From contig CM069597.1 of the NCBI GenBank assembly GCA_035771175.1, positions 12,683,001 to 12,747,000 of the forward strand: a DNA stretch of 64,000 nt, read 5' to 3'. The notes beneath the pieces are model-generated. The model was not told the origin of the DNA, made no database searches, and worked only from the letters and a program-made list of their open reading frames with translations. Origin of the DNA: Paratinospora sagittata (Eukaryota; Streptophyta; Magnoliopsida; Ranunculales; Menispermaceae). The translations under genes and the position numbers were made by a program. Shown piece by piece: positions 23,234 to 36,110 of the stretch; position 1 is the stretch's first letter; every line of letters starts with the position of its first letter.

Positions 23234-26200
23234 ATGAAGGAGCTCATTCAGCAAAACCAAGCTCCACATCAATGGTCTCTCACTTCTGATAGTGTGGTAT
23301 TATATAAAGGAAGGTTGTGTGTAACTCAGGATCAAGAACTTAGGCAGGACCTGATGAATGAGTGCCACAAATCTAGGTTCTCTATACATCCAGGGGGACA
23401 CAAAATGTATAAGGACATGAAAAGGCAATTCTGGTTTAATGGAATGAAAAAGCCCATAGTAGGATTTGTGGCCAAGTGCCTTACTTGTCAACAAGTAAAA
23501 GCCGATCGCAAGCTCCCTTCTGGTCTGTTACAACCACTTCCTATAGGAGAATGAAAATGAGATTATATTTCCATGGATTTTGTGTCTGCATTACCCAAAA
23601 ACTTTAAGGGTCAGGACACTGTTTGGGTAATTGTTGATTGGTTAACCAAAGCTGCACATTTTATACCAATTAGACTCACCGATACTCCAGCCAAGTTAGC
23701 GAAAATCTATGAACGAGTGATCATCAGACTACATGGGATCCCTCTTACCATTGTTTGTGATCGAGACCCTAGATTCACATCCAAGTTCTGGAAAAGCTTT
23801 CACGCCAGGTTAGGTACAAAAATTCTTATGAGTACTGCCTTTCATCCCCAGACAGATGGACAATCTGAGCGGCTTATACAAATTTTGGAAGACATGCTAT
23901 GCTGTTGTGCTCTAGATTTTAATGATGGATGGACAAATTATCTGCATTTAGTAGCGTTCACATATAATAATAGTTATCAGACAAGCATTAAGATGGCTCC
24001 ATGTGAAGCACTATACAGACTACCATGTAGGTTACCTTTGTGTTGGGTAGATATGTCTGATCGACTACAGCTTGGTCTTGATCTCATCCAAGAAACCACT
24101 GAGAAAATAAAGTTCATTAAAGAACAACTCTGTACAGCCCAAAACAGTCACAAAAATTACGTAGACAAGAGATGAAAACCTCCAGAATCTCAAGTTGGTG
24201 ACTCGATTCTTTTAAAGGTCCAACCATTTAAAGCTGTGAAAAGATTTGGAGTTAAAGGAAAACTATCTCTAATGTTTATCGGACCATTTCCAATTATTGA
24301 TCGTGTGGCGACCCCGCACCCCGGACCACCAACCCCGCAGGGAATGGAGGGCGGAAAGCCGGGGCGGGACGCCCGGCGTAGGCATCTCCGACCACTCCTC
24401 AACTCCCGTGAGGTGGTTGAGACCCTACGAGCCTTATCTCAAACAACGACATAATAAAAAAAGGTACTAAACAAAACTACCCATCGTATTAATCATCAAA
24501 GACAAGAGATAATCCATAAAAATGAACCACAAATAAAATCATAATCCCTACAGTCCATTAAAATTGACATACACATAAAGTCCAAAATTGTGGGTACAAA
24601 TAAAAATCGTCATATGTCCACATGGTCTATCTAACAAGTCCCAACTCACCCATACTACAATGTGGTAAGTGTTATAATTACATAATCCAAAATATAATAC
24701 TTCATAATTTAAAACAAAGTTCAATCAAAAGGCCTCTCAACTCACATCGAGGCCTTGGATTCTCTCGCAGGCAAGACCCTCAAGATATAACTACTCCTTT
24801 GCTCTTATTCGGGACAGAAGGACCTGAAAGAGGAAAATGAGGGTGAGCCAACGGTGCCCAGTGAATAGAACTCAAATATGCTATCAATACTCATCAATAA
24901 ATATCATGTATGCATGTCAATGTGTAGCATGATTAAAAGCTCATAACATATAGATATCAAGCATTTATAATAAGTTCGATGCAAGTAAAAGCTTATCAAT
25001 TTGGATCCACATTCCACATGCATCGGGTTACTAGTGCACGTCTATTTCACCGTACCGTTGACCCCAATCATTTCCTTTTTAAAACCCTCATATGACAAGG
25101 TTAAGTCCCCCTATTAGCCAGATAGATGGGCCCAACCAAAGTCATAAGGTTTTCTCAAATCAATGCATCATTCAAAACATTAGAACACATTCATGCTTTC
25201 AACATACAATATATATAAGTGATATGATGACATAAAAGATATAATCATAAATGAAGTCTACTCACAACCAAGCCCCGCGAGAGTATTTAACCACACACGA
25301 CCACCAAACCGAATCAACCCAATCAAGATCCTGAAACATACATCAATATCCTACCATACATCAATTTCTATGCTCAATCATATAGACATTACACATCAAC
25401 CCTAAATCAGCCCACATATAAACAATAGGCCTAAATCCCATCTAATCCCATCATTCAACTCAAATCACATGACTTAGGCCTCTAATGCATAGTTCTCATT
25501 CATAAACCATTCTATTAATCAAAAATACTGATTTTCAATTCCTTAGGCATAAACATGCCCAAATTGGGTCACTTGATCACAAGTAGGGCAAACCCATGAT
25601 ATGGTCACAACCACCAAATCAGTAGCATAATCAACCCCTAATCATGCTTAATTAAACATAAGTTGCATCAATTCAATGATTTTAGGCCAAAAGCATAAAA
25701 AACCCCAAAATATGAAATTTTTCATACTTTGGCCATATTGCCGATTTACACTAGGTCACCATGTTCAGCCATGTATATCACTGATTTTGCATCATGGGTT
25801 CATCAACAATGGCAACTAGGTCAACATAGTTGACATGCAAGCTATTTGGAAAGGTCTAAGTTCATATTCTAAATTTAGGTCTAATACAAGCAACCCTACC
25901 AATTCTTCATTTAATATTCTGTTCAGATGTATCAGTCTACCAACAGAAATATGTAATCACAAAATCAACCGTACAGATTGAAGTATGTGAAGAAACAAAC
26001 CTTCTGTCCAAATATCAGCCCAATCCAACGGTGGATCAAAAAGATAAGTATCTTTGATGAATAAGTCTCTAATCAGACAATTTCTCCTTTCCTGCTGCAA
26101 ATACTCAAACTCATATGACTATATCACACAAAATACTAAATGCATAATCGTCTCCACCGTCCCAAACACATAAATATCAGTTATAAACTACATACCCAAA

Positions 26201-27537
26201 TTTGATATCCATCCAACGGTAGATTAAGGAGAACTACAAGTTTGAACAAAACGGCACGAGAAATCCAGACTTTCCGACCAGCTTTGTTTGTGAGGTTAGA
26301 TCTCTCAGACGAAACCTCTCATCAATATCTCCACCATTCCGAATGCAAAAATATGAGTTGTACACTACATATCCAAATTTTATATCCATCTAACGGTAGA
26401 TTAAGGAGATCTAGAAGTTTGAGCGAAACGACGCGAGAAATCTAGACTTTCCGACCAGCTTTGTTTGAGAGGGTAGATCTCTTAGACGAAACCTCTGATC
26501 AAGATCTCCACCGACCAGAATGAATAACCATAAGCTACAAACTGTCTGACAAATTTGAGCTCAATCTGACTATATATCCCAAAGATCCAGTTCTTTGATG
26601 AAAATGTCGCAGAGATCTTCCTCCTGCAACTCCCTCTTTCTTTCTCTTCTTCTTTCCTTTCTCTTCTTCTTTCCTTTCTCTTCTTTTCTTTTATTTTTTT
26701 TTCCTTTCTCTCCACTCACCTCTTTCTAGCACTTCCTTGATTCCCTCCTTGATTCTATCCTTGATTGCCGCCACTCATTCTAGCACTTCCTTGAAGAAGA
26801 GAAGTGGGCATGGGACACTTGTCCACTTTCATGCACCAACCTTTACATGTGTTGGTCTCATACTACCCATACCAACCACATGTACTTTAACCAATCTCAT
26901 GCTTCCATGTATTTTAAATGTCCAATCCATTTAATACACCAAATTTTCATTCTCATTTATCCTTTTATTCAATCAATCCTAACCCATTTCAATTCATGGT
27001 TTAATGGGCCCATGCATAAATAATAACATATGCATTATACTTTAATTTAACATGACCCATATACAATTTATGATACACATATTTATATACATTATCAAGC
27101 ATCAACTATACAAACATTAAACAACCATCAAACAAACACCAAACATATCAAGGCAACGCATAGAGTTTGGGCAAAGTGCAATTGGGTTATGGGCTAGATG
27201 AAATAATTTTCGGGGCGTCACAGATCAAGTCGGCAAGTCTGCATACTGTTTGTTTTTACCACAGTCCATGTCCAAGGTACACAATGTGTTTCATGTATCC
27301 ATGCTCAGAAAATATCTTCATGATCTTTCACACATCATACCATCTTTTGAAGTGAAAATTGAGGAAGGAAATAAATATAAAGAATATCCTGTGCAAATCT
27401 TGGACAGAAAGACACAAGACTTGAGAAACAAGAGCATTCCATTAGTAAAAATCCTCTGGAACCATCATAGAATAGAAGAAGCAATGTGGGAATTGGAGCA
27501 AGAAATTAGGCAAAAATACCCTCACTTGTTTGTATAA
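23234..27537 (+). pseudogene. Integrase with C-terminal chromodomain, split by a solo LTR
   Basis: The zinc-binding HHCC region is at about 23385-23500 ('HPGGHKMYKDM', then 'CLTCQQVKADRK'). The DDE core is complete: Asp in SMDFVSALP, Asp in VCDRDPRFTSKFW and Glu in TDGQSERLIQ. Stops occur at 23552 and 24173. The solo LTR at 24304-27222 cuts the region after 'FIGPFPIID'. The frame resumes at 27228 with 'MSKVHNVFHVSMLRKYLHD' and the chromodomain block 'IPLVKILWNHHRIEEAMWE' (to 27537). Chromodomains steer chromovirus integration toward marked chromatin. Confidence 0.9.
24304..27222 (-). mobile_element. Solo LTR, Ty3 type (inverted partner of 29504-32382)
   Basis: The 2,919-bp LTR on the minus strand starts TGTGACGCCCCG and ends GGGGTCGCCACA. 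Flanks are gatcg (24299-24303) and gatca (27223-27227), a duplication with one mismatch. It lies within the integrase of the Tekay-like element. Internal direct repeats around 26270-26520 share 'ctttccgaccagctttg'. Confidence 0.88.
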
Positions 27538-27780
27538 CACTTGCATGCTTACTTTCTGTTCTTATTCTATGCTCTTGGGTTTCTTGTTTTGTCTTTGGCA
27601 CAAATGTCTGATGATTCAACAAGTTACAGTTCTGAACCATCCGAACATAGCAAAAAAATCCAAATCAGGATACAAATATGAATATTGAAGAAGATGATGA
27701 ATAGTAAGTATTTTACTTTCATGCCAAAATTTTTCCAAAAACATCATACCTTATTTAAATTTCGAGGATGAAATTCTTTT

Positions 27781-27792
27781 AAGGAGGAGAGA
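27781..27792 (+). promoter_or_regulatory. Polypurine tract
   Basis: AAGGAGGAGAGA lies immediately before the 3' LTR, the usual start point of plus-strand DNA synthesis. Confidence 0.85.
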
Positions 27793-27793
27793 C

Positions 27794-29002
27794 TGTAACA
27801 CCCCCCCACTTTTTTCTACCGTAAAAACCAATTCAACTGCTTAAAAACCCTCCGCGTGTAATTTCAATAAGTGATAAACGCCACCCCCCCAAAAAAGAAA
27901 AGAAAAGAAAAGAAAGATATAGACCCCCATAGTGGGACGGTCCCAAGGAAAGGGCCGACCCATGGGGGGTCGGCCCCAAGGGGCCACCCTCTAAATAGGG
28001 GTGGCCTTCCTCAGTTCACTTCGCTGCTCTCTGAGCTCTCCTCGCTCTGTTTCGAACTTTTTGCGTTATCTTGCGTCCCTGCACACTTCAAGAAGATAGA
28101 AGAAAGCGTTATGCCACTACAAGTGTGCTAAGGTGGGGAATGAAGGCTAGGTTTGCATTTCTTACTTGTCTAATACTGAATTATATAGCATCATGCATCA
28201 TATTTGTTACCATGCTATACTTCATGCATGAGGCTATCTATTAAAAATGATGTATTATTAGGTGCAATATTGGCTCGGAAGAGTGACGCTATCACTGATT
28301 ATATTATTGGGTGCTATTCTGTTACGCTGGCCCCAGATTAGCGCTAGAACTCATGAGACATCTCAGTTGCTGGATATATTACTAGTGCCTCAGGTCACAG
28401 GTTGCGAGTGGATGGTACCTGGCCTGTGATGCCGTGTGACCATGGTTCATTCATATCATTGTTTGATTATATTTTTGTGGCATAACTGTTTGATGACTGT
28501 TGTTCTGTATTCCTTATTATGAACTAAGATTTGTTTACCCTGCTTGATTTCACTGAGCTGTTGAGCTCACCCTGTTGCTAATCTTTACAGGGTATTAAGA
28601 TGGGTTTGAATGGACTTATTCCGCGAGTTTTGGCCAAGCCCGATCTATGTAGGGACTTTTGTGTATGTACTCTCCCCAGGTCCCCTTAGACTGGTCTGAT
28701 GATGGTGGTGATGCTTTCAGGCTTCTAGATGCCTATCTTTGACTACTACTTTTTTTGTTATTTTGGTACTTTTGTAGGGGTTTGCCCTTGTCACCTTTTG
28801 TTAACCTTTTGGTATAAGGAATGTAATAATTAACAAACTTTATATGTGAAATATAACCGTATTTTCCTTAATAATTTGTATTGTATTATTGTTAATGTGG
28901 GTCACTATGCTTCTGTATGTGCGACTCTGATCAAGTAGAGTGAGCACTCGACCCCCCTAATCTGTTGCACCTCGCTTTGGGAAAAAGGGGTGGGGTGTGA
29001 CA
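27794..29002 (+). repeat. 3' LTR of the Tekay-like element
   Basis: It is collinear with 13570-14742 and ends GGGTGTGACA before ccacc. Differences from the 5' LTR include an AAAAG expansion near 27893-27915 and a changed hairpin (gggccgaccc 27952-27961 with gggtcggccc 27967-27976). Confidence 0.93.
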
Positions 29003-29007
29003 CCACC

Positions 29008-29130
29008 ATTTTCATCTTCTAATCTTAGTTGGAAGAATATTGGAGCTAAGAGAGCATTGTTTGGATCCCATTTGGAGCGAATTGTCACTTGTCGTCTTCG
29101 AAGATTTTGCAACTACGATCCTTTAAATCG
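29008..29130 (+). other. First exon (5' untranslated) of the PMD gene, right part
   Basis: It continues the leader seen at 13380-13569 once the Ty3 element is removed. It ends 'ttaaatcg' before a GTAAGA donor at 29131. The acceptor TACAG ends at 29395, two bases before the ATG at 29398. Confidence 0.45.
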
Positions 29131-29273
29131 GTAAGAAATGCATGTTTTAAACTTTTTTTTTTGTTTATATGCACCTTTATTCATGAAATTTGGTATTTTT
29201 AGGTGTTTTTGGATGTGTTTTGTGTGGAAAATAGACAAGAATGAAGCTAGTCAATGATGACGAGCTTCATTTT

Positions 29274-29333
29274 AGGGTCGGCTCTACGTAGCTGACTTTA
29301 CTCTATACAGGTCGGCCACTAAGAGCCGACCCT
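29274..29333. repeat. Hairpin in the PMD leader intron
   Basis: The 12-bp perfect arms agggtcggctct (29274-29285) and agagccgaccct (29322-29333) have a further 'gtcggc' in the loop. The same AGGGTCGG word recurs in the palindrome array at 38347-42735. Confidence 0.75.
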
Positions 29334-29503
29334 GAAATGTTAAATTTTTTTGTATTTGTTTGTAAAATACTGATTAACCATTGGTTTGTGTACAGATATG
29401 CCGAGGACACGCAATATCATTTCTATTGAGCAAAGTGGGTCACGCACTCGACCTACAACATTGGAGAGAAGAAGGCGTCGACATATAGAAATCAATTTAC
29501 TAG

Positions 29504-32382
29504 TGTGACGCCCCGAAAATTATTTCATCTAGCCCATAACCCAATTGCACTTTGCCCAAACTCTATGTGTTGCCTTGTTATGGTTGGTGTTTGTTTGATG
29601 GTTGTTTAATGTTTGTATAGTTGATGCTTGATAATGTATATAAATATGTGTATTATAAATTGTATATGGGTCATGTTAAATTAAAGTATACTGCATATGT
29701 TATTATTTATGCATGGGTCCATTAAACCATGAATTGATATGGGTTAGGTTTGATTGAATAAAAGGATAAATGAGAATGAAAATTTGGTGTATTAAATGGA
29801 TTGGACATTTAAAATACATGGAAGCATGAGATTGGTTAAAGTACATGTGGTTGGTATGGGTAGTATGAGACCAACACATGTGAAGGTTGGTGCATGAAAG
29901 TGGACAAGTGTCCCATGCCCACTTCTCTTCTCCAAGAAAGTGAGGTGAGTGGAGGGAATCAAGGAAGTGCTAAAAAGTGAGGTGAGTGGAGAGAATGGAA
30001 AAAAAATAAAAGAAAAGAAGAGAAAGGAAAGAAGAAGAGAAAGAAAGAAGGAGTTGCTTGAGAAAAATCTCTGCAATGTTTTCATCAAAGAGCTGGATCT
30101 TCAGGATATATGGTCAGATTGAGCTCAAATTTTGTCAGAAGGTTCATAGCTTATGGTTCTGCATTCTGAACGGTGGAGATCTTGATTAGAGGTTTCGTCT
30201 AAGAGATCTAACCTCTCAAACAAAGCTGGTCGGAAAGTCTGGATTTCTCCCGCCGTTTCTCTCAGACTTATAGATCTCATCAATCTATAGTTGGATGGAT
30301 ATCAAATTTGGGTATGTAGTTTAAAACTGATATTTCTGCATTCGGAACGGTGGAGATCTTGATTAGAGGTTTCGTCTAAGAGATCTAACCTCTCACACAA
30401 AGCTGGTCGGAAAGTCTGGAGTTCTCGCTCCGTTTCGCTCAAACTTATATATCTCCTCAATATACCGTTGGATGGATATCAAATTTGGATATGTAGTTTA
30501 CAACTGATATTTCTGCATTTTTAACGGTTGAGATGTTTATGGGTTAAGTATGTTATGTGATATAGTCATCTGAGTTCGAGTATTTGCAGTAGGAAAGGAG
30601 AAATTGTCTGATTAGAAACTTGTTCATCAAAGATACATATCGTTTCGGTCCACCGTTGGATTGGGCTGATATTTGGATAGAAGGTTTGTTTCTTCACATA
30701 CTTCAATCAGTACGGTTGATTTTGTGATTACATATTTCTATTGGTAGATTAATACATCTGAACAGAATATTAAATGAAGAATTGGTAGGGTTGCTTGTAT
30801 TAGACCTAAATTTAGAATATGAACTTAGACCTTTCCAAATAGCTTGCATATCAACTATGTTGACCTAGTTGTCATTGTTGATGAACCCATGATGCAAAAT
30901 CAGTGATATACATGGCTGAACATGGTGACCTAGTGAAAATCGGCAATATGGCCTAAGTATGGAAAATTTCATATTTTAGGGCTTTTGATGCTTTTGGCCT
31001 AAAATCATTGAATTGATGCAACTTATGTTTAATTAAGCATGATTAGGGTTGATTATGCTACTGATTTGGTGGTTGTGACCATATCATGGGTTTGACCTAC
31101 TTGTGATCAAGTGACCCAATTTGGGCATGTTTATGCCTAAGGAATTGAAAATCAATATTTTTGTTTAATAGAATGGTTTATGAATGAGAACTATGCATTA
31201 GAGGCCTAAGTCATGTGATTTGAGTTGAATGATGAGATTAGATGGGATTTAGGCCTATTGTCTATATGTGGGCTGATTTAGGGTTGATGTGTAATGTCTA
31301 TGTGATTGAACATAGAAATTGATGTATGGTAGGATATTGATGAATGTTTCAGGATCTTGATTGGGTTGATTCGGTTTGGTGGTCGTGTGTGGTTAAATAC
31401 TTTCGCGAGGCTTGGTTGTGAGTAGACTTCATTTATGATTATATCTTTTATGTCACCATATCACTTATATATATTGTATGTTGAAAGCATGAATGTGTTC
31501 TAATGTTTTGAATGATGCATTGATTTGAGAAAACCTTATGACTTTGGTTGGGCCCATCTATCTGGCTAATAGGGGTACTTAAACCTTGTCATAGGAGGGT
31601 TTTAAAAAGGAAATGATTGGGGTCAACGGTACGGTGAAATGGACGTGCACTAGTAACCCCAATGCATGTGGAATGTGGATCCAAATTGATAAGCTTTTAC
31701 TTGCATCGAACTTAATATAAATGCTTGATATCTATATGATTATGAGCTTTTAATCATGCTACACATTGACATGCATACATGATATTTATTGATGAGTATT
31801 GATAGCATATTTGAATTCTATTCACTGGGCACCGTTGGCTCACCCTCATTTTCCTCTTTCAGGTCCTTCTGTCCCGAGTAAGGGCAAAAGAGTAGTCACA
31901 TCTTGAGGGCCTTGCCTGCGAGAGAATCCAAGGCCTCGATGTGAATTGAGAGACATTTTGATTGAACTGTGTTTTAAATTATGAAGTATTATATTTTGGA
32001 TTATGTAATTATAACACTTATCACATTGTAGTATGGATGAGTTGGGACTTGTTAGATAGACCATGTGGGCATATGACGGTTTTTATTTGTACCCACAATT
32101 TTGGACTTTATGTGTATGTCAATTTTAATGGACTGTAGGGATTATGATTTTATTTATGGTTCATTTTTATGGAGTATCTCTTGTTTTTGATGATTAATAC
32201 GGTTGGTAGTTTTGTTTAGAACCTTTTTATATTATGTCGTTGTTTGGGATAAGGCTCGTAGGGTCTCAACCACCTCATAGAGGTTGACAAGTGGTTGGAG
32301 ATGCTTACGCAGGGCGTCCAGCCCCGGCATTCCTCACACCATTTCTTGCGGGGTTGGTGGCCCGGGGTGCGGGGTCGCCACA
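29504..32382 (+). mobile_element. Solo LTR, Ty3 type
   Basis: The 2,879-bp LTR runs from TGTGACGCCCCG to GGGGTCGCCACA, with exact duplication actag (29499-29503, 32383-32387). It is highly similar over its whole length to the inverted copy at 24304-27222. Confidence 0.93.
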
Positions 32383-33892
32383 ACTAGCCATCGCCGATGT
32401 TGCAGAAGAAGAACAAGAAGTACAACAAGAAGAGGAAGAAGTAAATAAGACAAGCACACAACGCATTGGCCAGGACAGCCAGTGCATTGAAGAAGATGAT
32501 AGTGCCCCTGTCTCATTTTCAGAAGTCCCTACCGATCCCTCTGTCCTTACTAGTTTCATGAATTGTATTGCTACAAAAATAGGGTTGGCGACATAAGTAT
32601 TCATCCCTATTGTATAGTAAATCTATTGTTGATGGTTATTTCTTGTTAATATTGACCACTCATATTTGTTTTGGTTTTCTTTTTTGCTTACAACTTCGAC
32701 CCCTACTTAGGTGTATAAATCATGTAGCACAGGTGGATGAGTGGGATCCGAAATGCCACCCCGAGCAAGAAAGACTTCAAGAAAATCATATAGGGATTTG
32801 GGTTGAGTCCCCTGATTGGTTGCCCGTACATGCACCCTAACAAGACACTGATTTCTGCATTCGTGGAGAGATGACAACCAGAGACGAACACATTTCACCT
32901 TCCTTTTGGTGAAATGACAATTACCCTTGACGATGTTGCGATACTTCTCAACATTCCTATCATAGGTAGAGTCGTCTCAGCCATACCAATGGACAACAAC
33001 GATGCAGCGAAATTACTAGTGCAAGGGCTGGGAGTTTCATTCGGTGAGGCGAAAGTGGATCTTAAGAAGGAGAAAGGGCAATCCGTGGCTAAGCACTGGT
33101 TGAAAGCCCTATTTGTATCCCCAACCAAGGAGGCGTCCCCTACCCCCAATGGAGTGCACGACGAGGGCATTGTTATTATTTTTGCTAGGTTGCACACTGT
33201 TTTGTGACAAGACATTAACACGGGTCCCCGTCACTTATCTTCAATTGCTCATGCACGTGCACATGATTCATACGTATTCGTGGGGTGCTGCATGTCTTGC
33301 CTGTTAACCTATATGGTTCATCCTTAACACATCCCTAAAGTATACTTGATGAAGTATATTTTGATGATCCCAAACAAAGTATTTTTCGGTGCTAACGAAC
33401 ATTTTTCAAGAACTTATCTCTGCACCAAAGGAAAAGCAAAAAACCAAGGAACGACTCGATCAAGGAGCTCAAAGCTTACATCCAACGATCAAGCTCGTTT
33501 CAACTAACGGACTTCAACGATCACATCATGATTTCAAGATCACTTCTCTCGGGCGTTTGATCAAGCTTCAAGACTACATCTCTCGATCAACGTTCAAGTT
33601 ATTCAACTCTGAATTACTCTTATTGAAGACCTCATAATGAAGAGTTGGATTTAATGGTTATGAGAAAAGAGAAATACACAAAGTATTTAAGGTATGTCTT
33701 TCTCTAATCACTATTGCTCAAAATGTTTTTCAAAACCATGCATATATCATTTTCATATGTTTTCTAAATCTGCATGTTTTGATGTCTTAACTATATTTCA
33801 AGAAATTTAATACTATATATTTAATTTGAAATATACCGAGTTTTTATTTGCATTTATCGAATATTTTATCGAGAGTTCAAAACTGTTTTCAA

Positions 33893-34640
33893 AGAGTCTT
33901 TCAGGACGCTAATGAAATAGCAGTGGTCTCCTAAACTTGTTAAGTCAGGACGCTGATAGGTCATTAGGACGCTGATAACGCTTAAAGTTGAAATGAACTG
34001 ATTAATCAGGACGCTTAATTGTATAATAGCGGTCTTATATATTAGTCAACCTCTGAAGTTGTTAGAAAGTTGAGTCAGCATCGTCCCACTTAAAGATCTT
34101 TTAAAAGTCCTTCAAAGAATGTTTCTTTGAGGACACTGATGGTTATAAGTTGATTAAACTATCAGCATGCTTTCTGGATAGGAGCGCCCTCACCTTTGGA
34201 AATAAACTGAATAACTTTCAGGATGGTGATTGTCCTTCAACGTGTTTTTAAATGTCTTAACTTGTATGACACTTACATAGTAGTCACGCCCTTATGTTAT
34301 GTTTTTATCTAGTAAGACGCTCACGTAATGTAGCGCCCTCATGTTTTGTTTTATGTTTTAAAAGCAGGATGCTTACTCGGATAGTAGCGCCCTCATGCAC
34401 TTAATAGTTTTAAAACATAGCAGAATGCTAACTATGCATTAGCGCCCTCAAGGTTTAAGTCGTCTAAAGTCGTAAGTAAGACAGGATACTCACGAGTTAG
34501 TAGCGCCCTCACTTAAGTGTTCAGCAGGACCCTTATACATAGTAAGCACCCTCAAGGAACAAATCGACAAAGTTGATATTATGCGTTAGGACACTGATTA
34601 TGGAATCACGACGCTAATTCAACTACCGTCACTGTTAGAA
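33893..34640 (+). repeat. Minisatellite of 'caggacgct' and 'agcgccctca' words inside the LTR
   Basis: At least eight irregular units 30-70 bp long alternate 'aggacgct(g/a)at' with 'tagcgccctca'. The reverse complement of the same array occurs at 53580-54130. Confidence 0.8.
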
Positions 34641-35629
34641 TGGGTACACTACGTCAATTTACTTTTTCAGAACAGGCACTTGCACAGAGTCCTTTTCAGA
34701 CTTATCAGAGACCCTTTTTGATACATGAAAGAAGTTCTTCTAAAGCTTTCCTTTTTCATGACATCTGAAAAAAACCAGAATGTTAGTGAAAATCGCAGTT
34801 GCTATTTTCATATAACATTCTAGCCGTTGTGTGAAAACGTTCACATTATTTGAACTTCAAATGTCTAACGGCTATGTCCCACTAAGTCTATAAATACCAA
34901 CACTTAGGACCAAACAACTTGCCAATCACTTGTGTTGTGCCAATACTTTTGAAAGTTGTTTAACGCTACTACTGCTATAGTTCAATACAGTACTTAAAAT
35001 ATGAAATCAAGTACAACTGTGTATCTTGAACTATTTCTCAAATTCTATCATCAGCAAGAATGATACCAAATGTGAATTAGTGCTGAGAATTTGAGTTGAT
35101 ACCAATATAAAAACAAATTTTCAAATATAGAAATATATTTGAAACTGAATATGAAAATCGTATAGGTTTCAGTGAAAATACTTTGAAAGATTAGAAAATG
35201 AAATTTATTTGGACTCAGACTAACTGATCAATGAACCAGACGTTTTCATCCTTATACTTTATATCTATTTTGAAAATTGTCTATGTCTTTGATTTACACC
35301 AGTCCTTAATTTTATACGTCAATGCTTTATTGGTATTATATTGTTTTCGAAGAAGCTCTTATTTTCATATCATATTATTCATGCTTTTCGAAACTGCACT
35401 TGAGCAATACCGAACATTGAAAGGTAAATGACTGAAAGTGTATTTTAACTTAGCATTACCTACTTCACATTTCATATATTTGTAATGCTATGTACTGTGC
35501 TTAATGTAAAGTGTTCTACTGCGTTAAAACCACCCAACATCTTAGTGTTGTAATGCTGGTGTGTTTCTGGATTGAAACAACTAGAACAAGTGAAGGTAGT
35601 TCACTTGATGATTTCAGGATTGAAATCAG

Positions 35630-36110
35630 GTAGGTTATCTCTTTGCCTTTAAAAGAGAAAACGATTCATCCTCATCCAGTAAAAGGGCAGGTGTGTCCTT
35701 AACCTTAAAAATGATAGGTTATCTCTCAGCCTTTAAAATAGAAACCGGTTCGTCCTCATCCCGTAAAAGGATAGGTGCATCCTCAACCTGTAAGAGAATA
35801 GGTTATCTCTTAACCTATAAAAGAGAAACGGTTGTTCCTTATCCCGCAAAAGGATCATGGTTCTTCCTTAGCCAGTAAAAGGAACATGAGTTTCTCCTCA
35901 TCCTGGAAAAAGGAAATATGGTTCTTCCTTAGCCAGTAAAAGGAACATGGGTTTCTCCTCATCCCAGAAAAAGGAAATTTGGTTCTTCCTTAGCCAGTAA
36001 AAGGAACATGGGTTTTTCCTAATCCCAGAAAAAGGAAAATGGTTCATCCTTAGCCCATGAAAGGATAGGTTTGCCTTTAACCTGTAAAAGGGCAGTTGTA
36101 ACGGTTTGGT
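35630..36110 (+). repeat. Minisatellite, unit about 30-61 bp, in the LTR
   Basis: Repeated 'cctcatcc..gtaaaagga' units condense at 35859-36038 into three copies of a roughly 61-bp unit containing 'ccttagccagtaaaaggaac'. Confidence 0.85.

Larger units (their letters stand above)
13570..29002 (+). mobile_element. Full-length Tekay-like Ty3 (chromovirus) retrotransposon with two nested solo LTRs
   Basis: The element has 5' LTR 13570-14742, PBS 14750-14761, an upstream ORF, gag, protease, RT, RNase H, integrase with chromodomain, PPT 27781-27792 and 3' LTR 27794-29002. The exact 5-bp duplication ccacc flanks it (13565-13569, 29003-29007). Solo LTRs at 15770-18451 and 24304-27222 lie inside; without them it is about 9.8 kb. 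The chromodomain fused to integrase and the Met-tRNA PBS point to the Tekay/Del clade. The LTRs differ at many positions, so it is old, and all its genes carry stops or lost catalytic residues. Confidence 0.92.

Noticed and set aside
24190..24454. Overlapping frames on both strands at the integrase/LTR border
   Set aside because: They are created by the GC-rich LTR end joined to integrase sequence.
26482..26715. Lys/Glu/Arg-rich open frame (minus)
   Set aside because: It is a read-through of a CT-rich leader in the solo LTR 24304-27222; the related LTR 29504-32382 has no matching protein.
33893..34640. CRISPR-like repeat array
   Set aside because: Units are irregular with no constant repeat/spacer structure, and the array lies inside a plant LTR.
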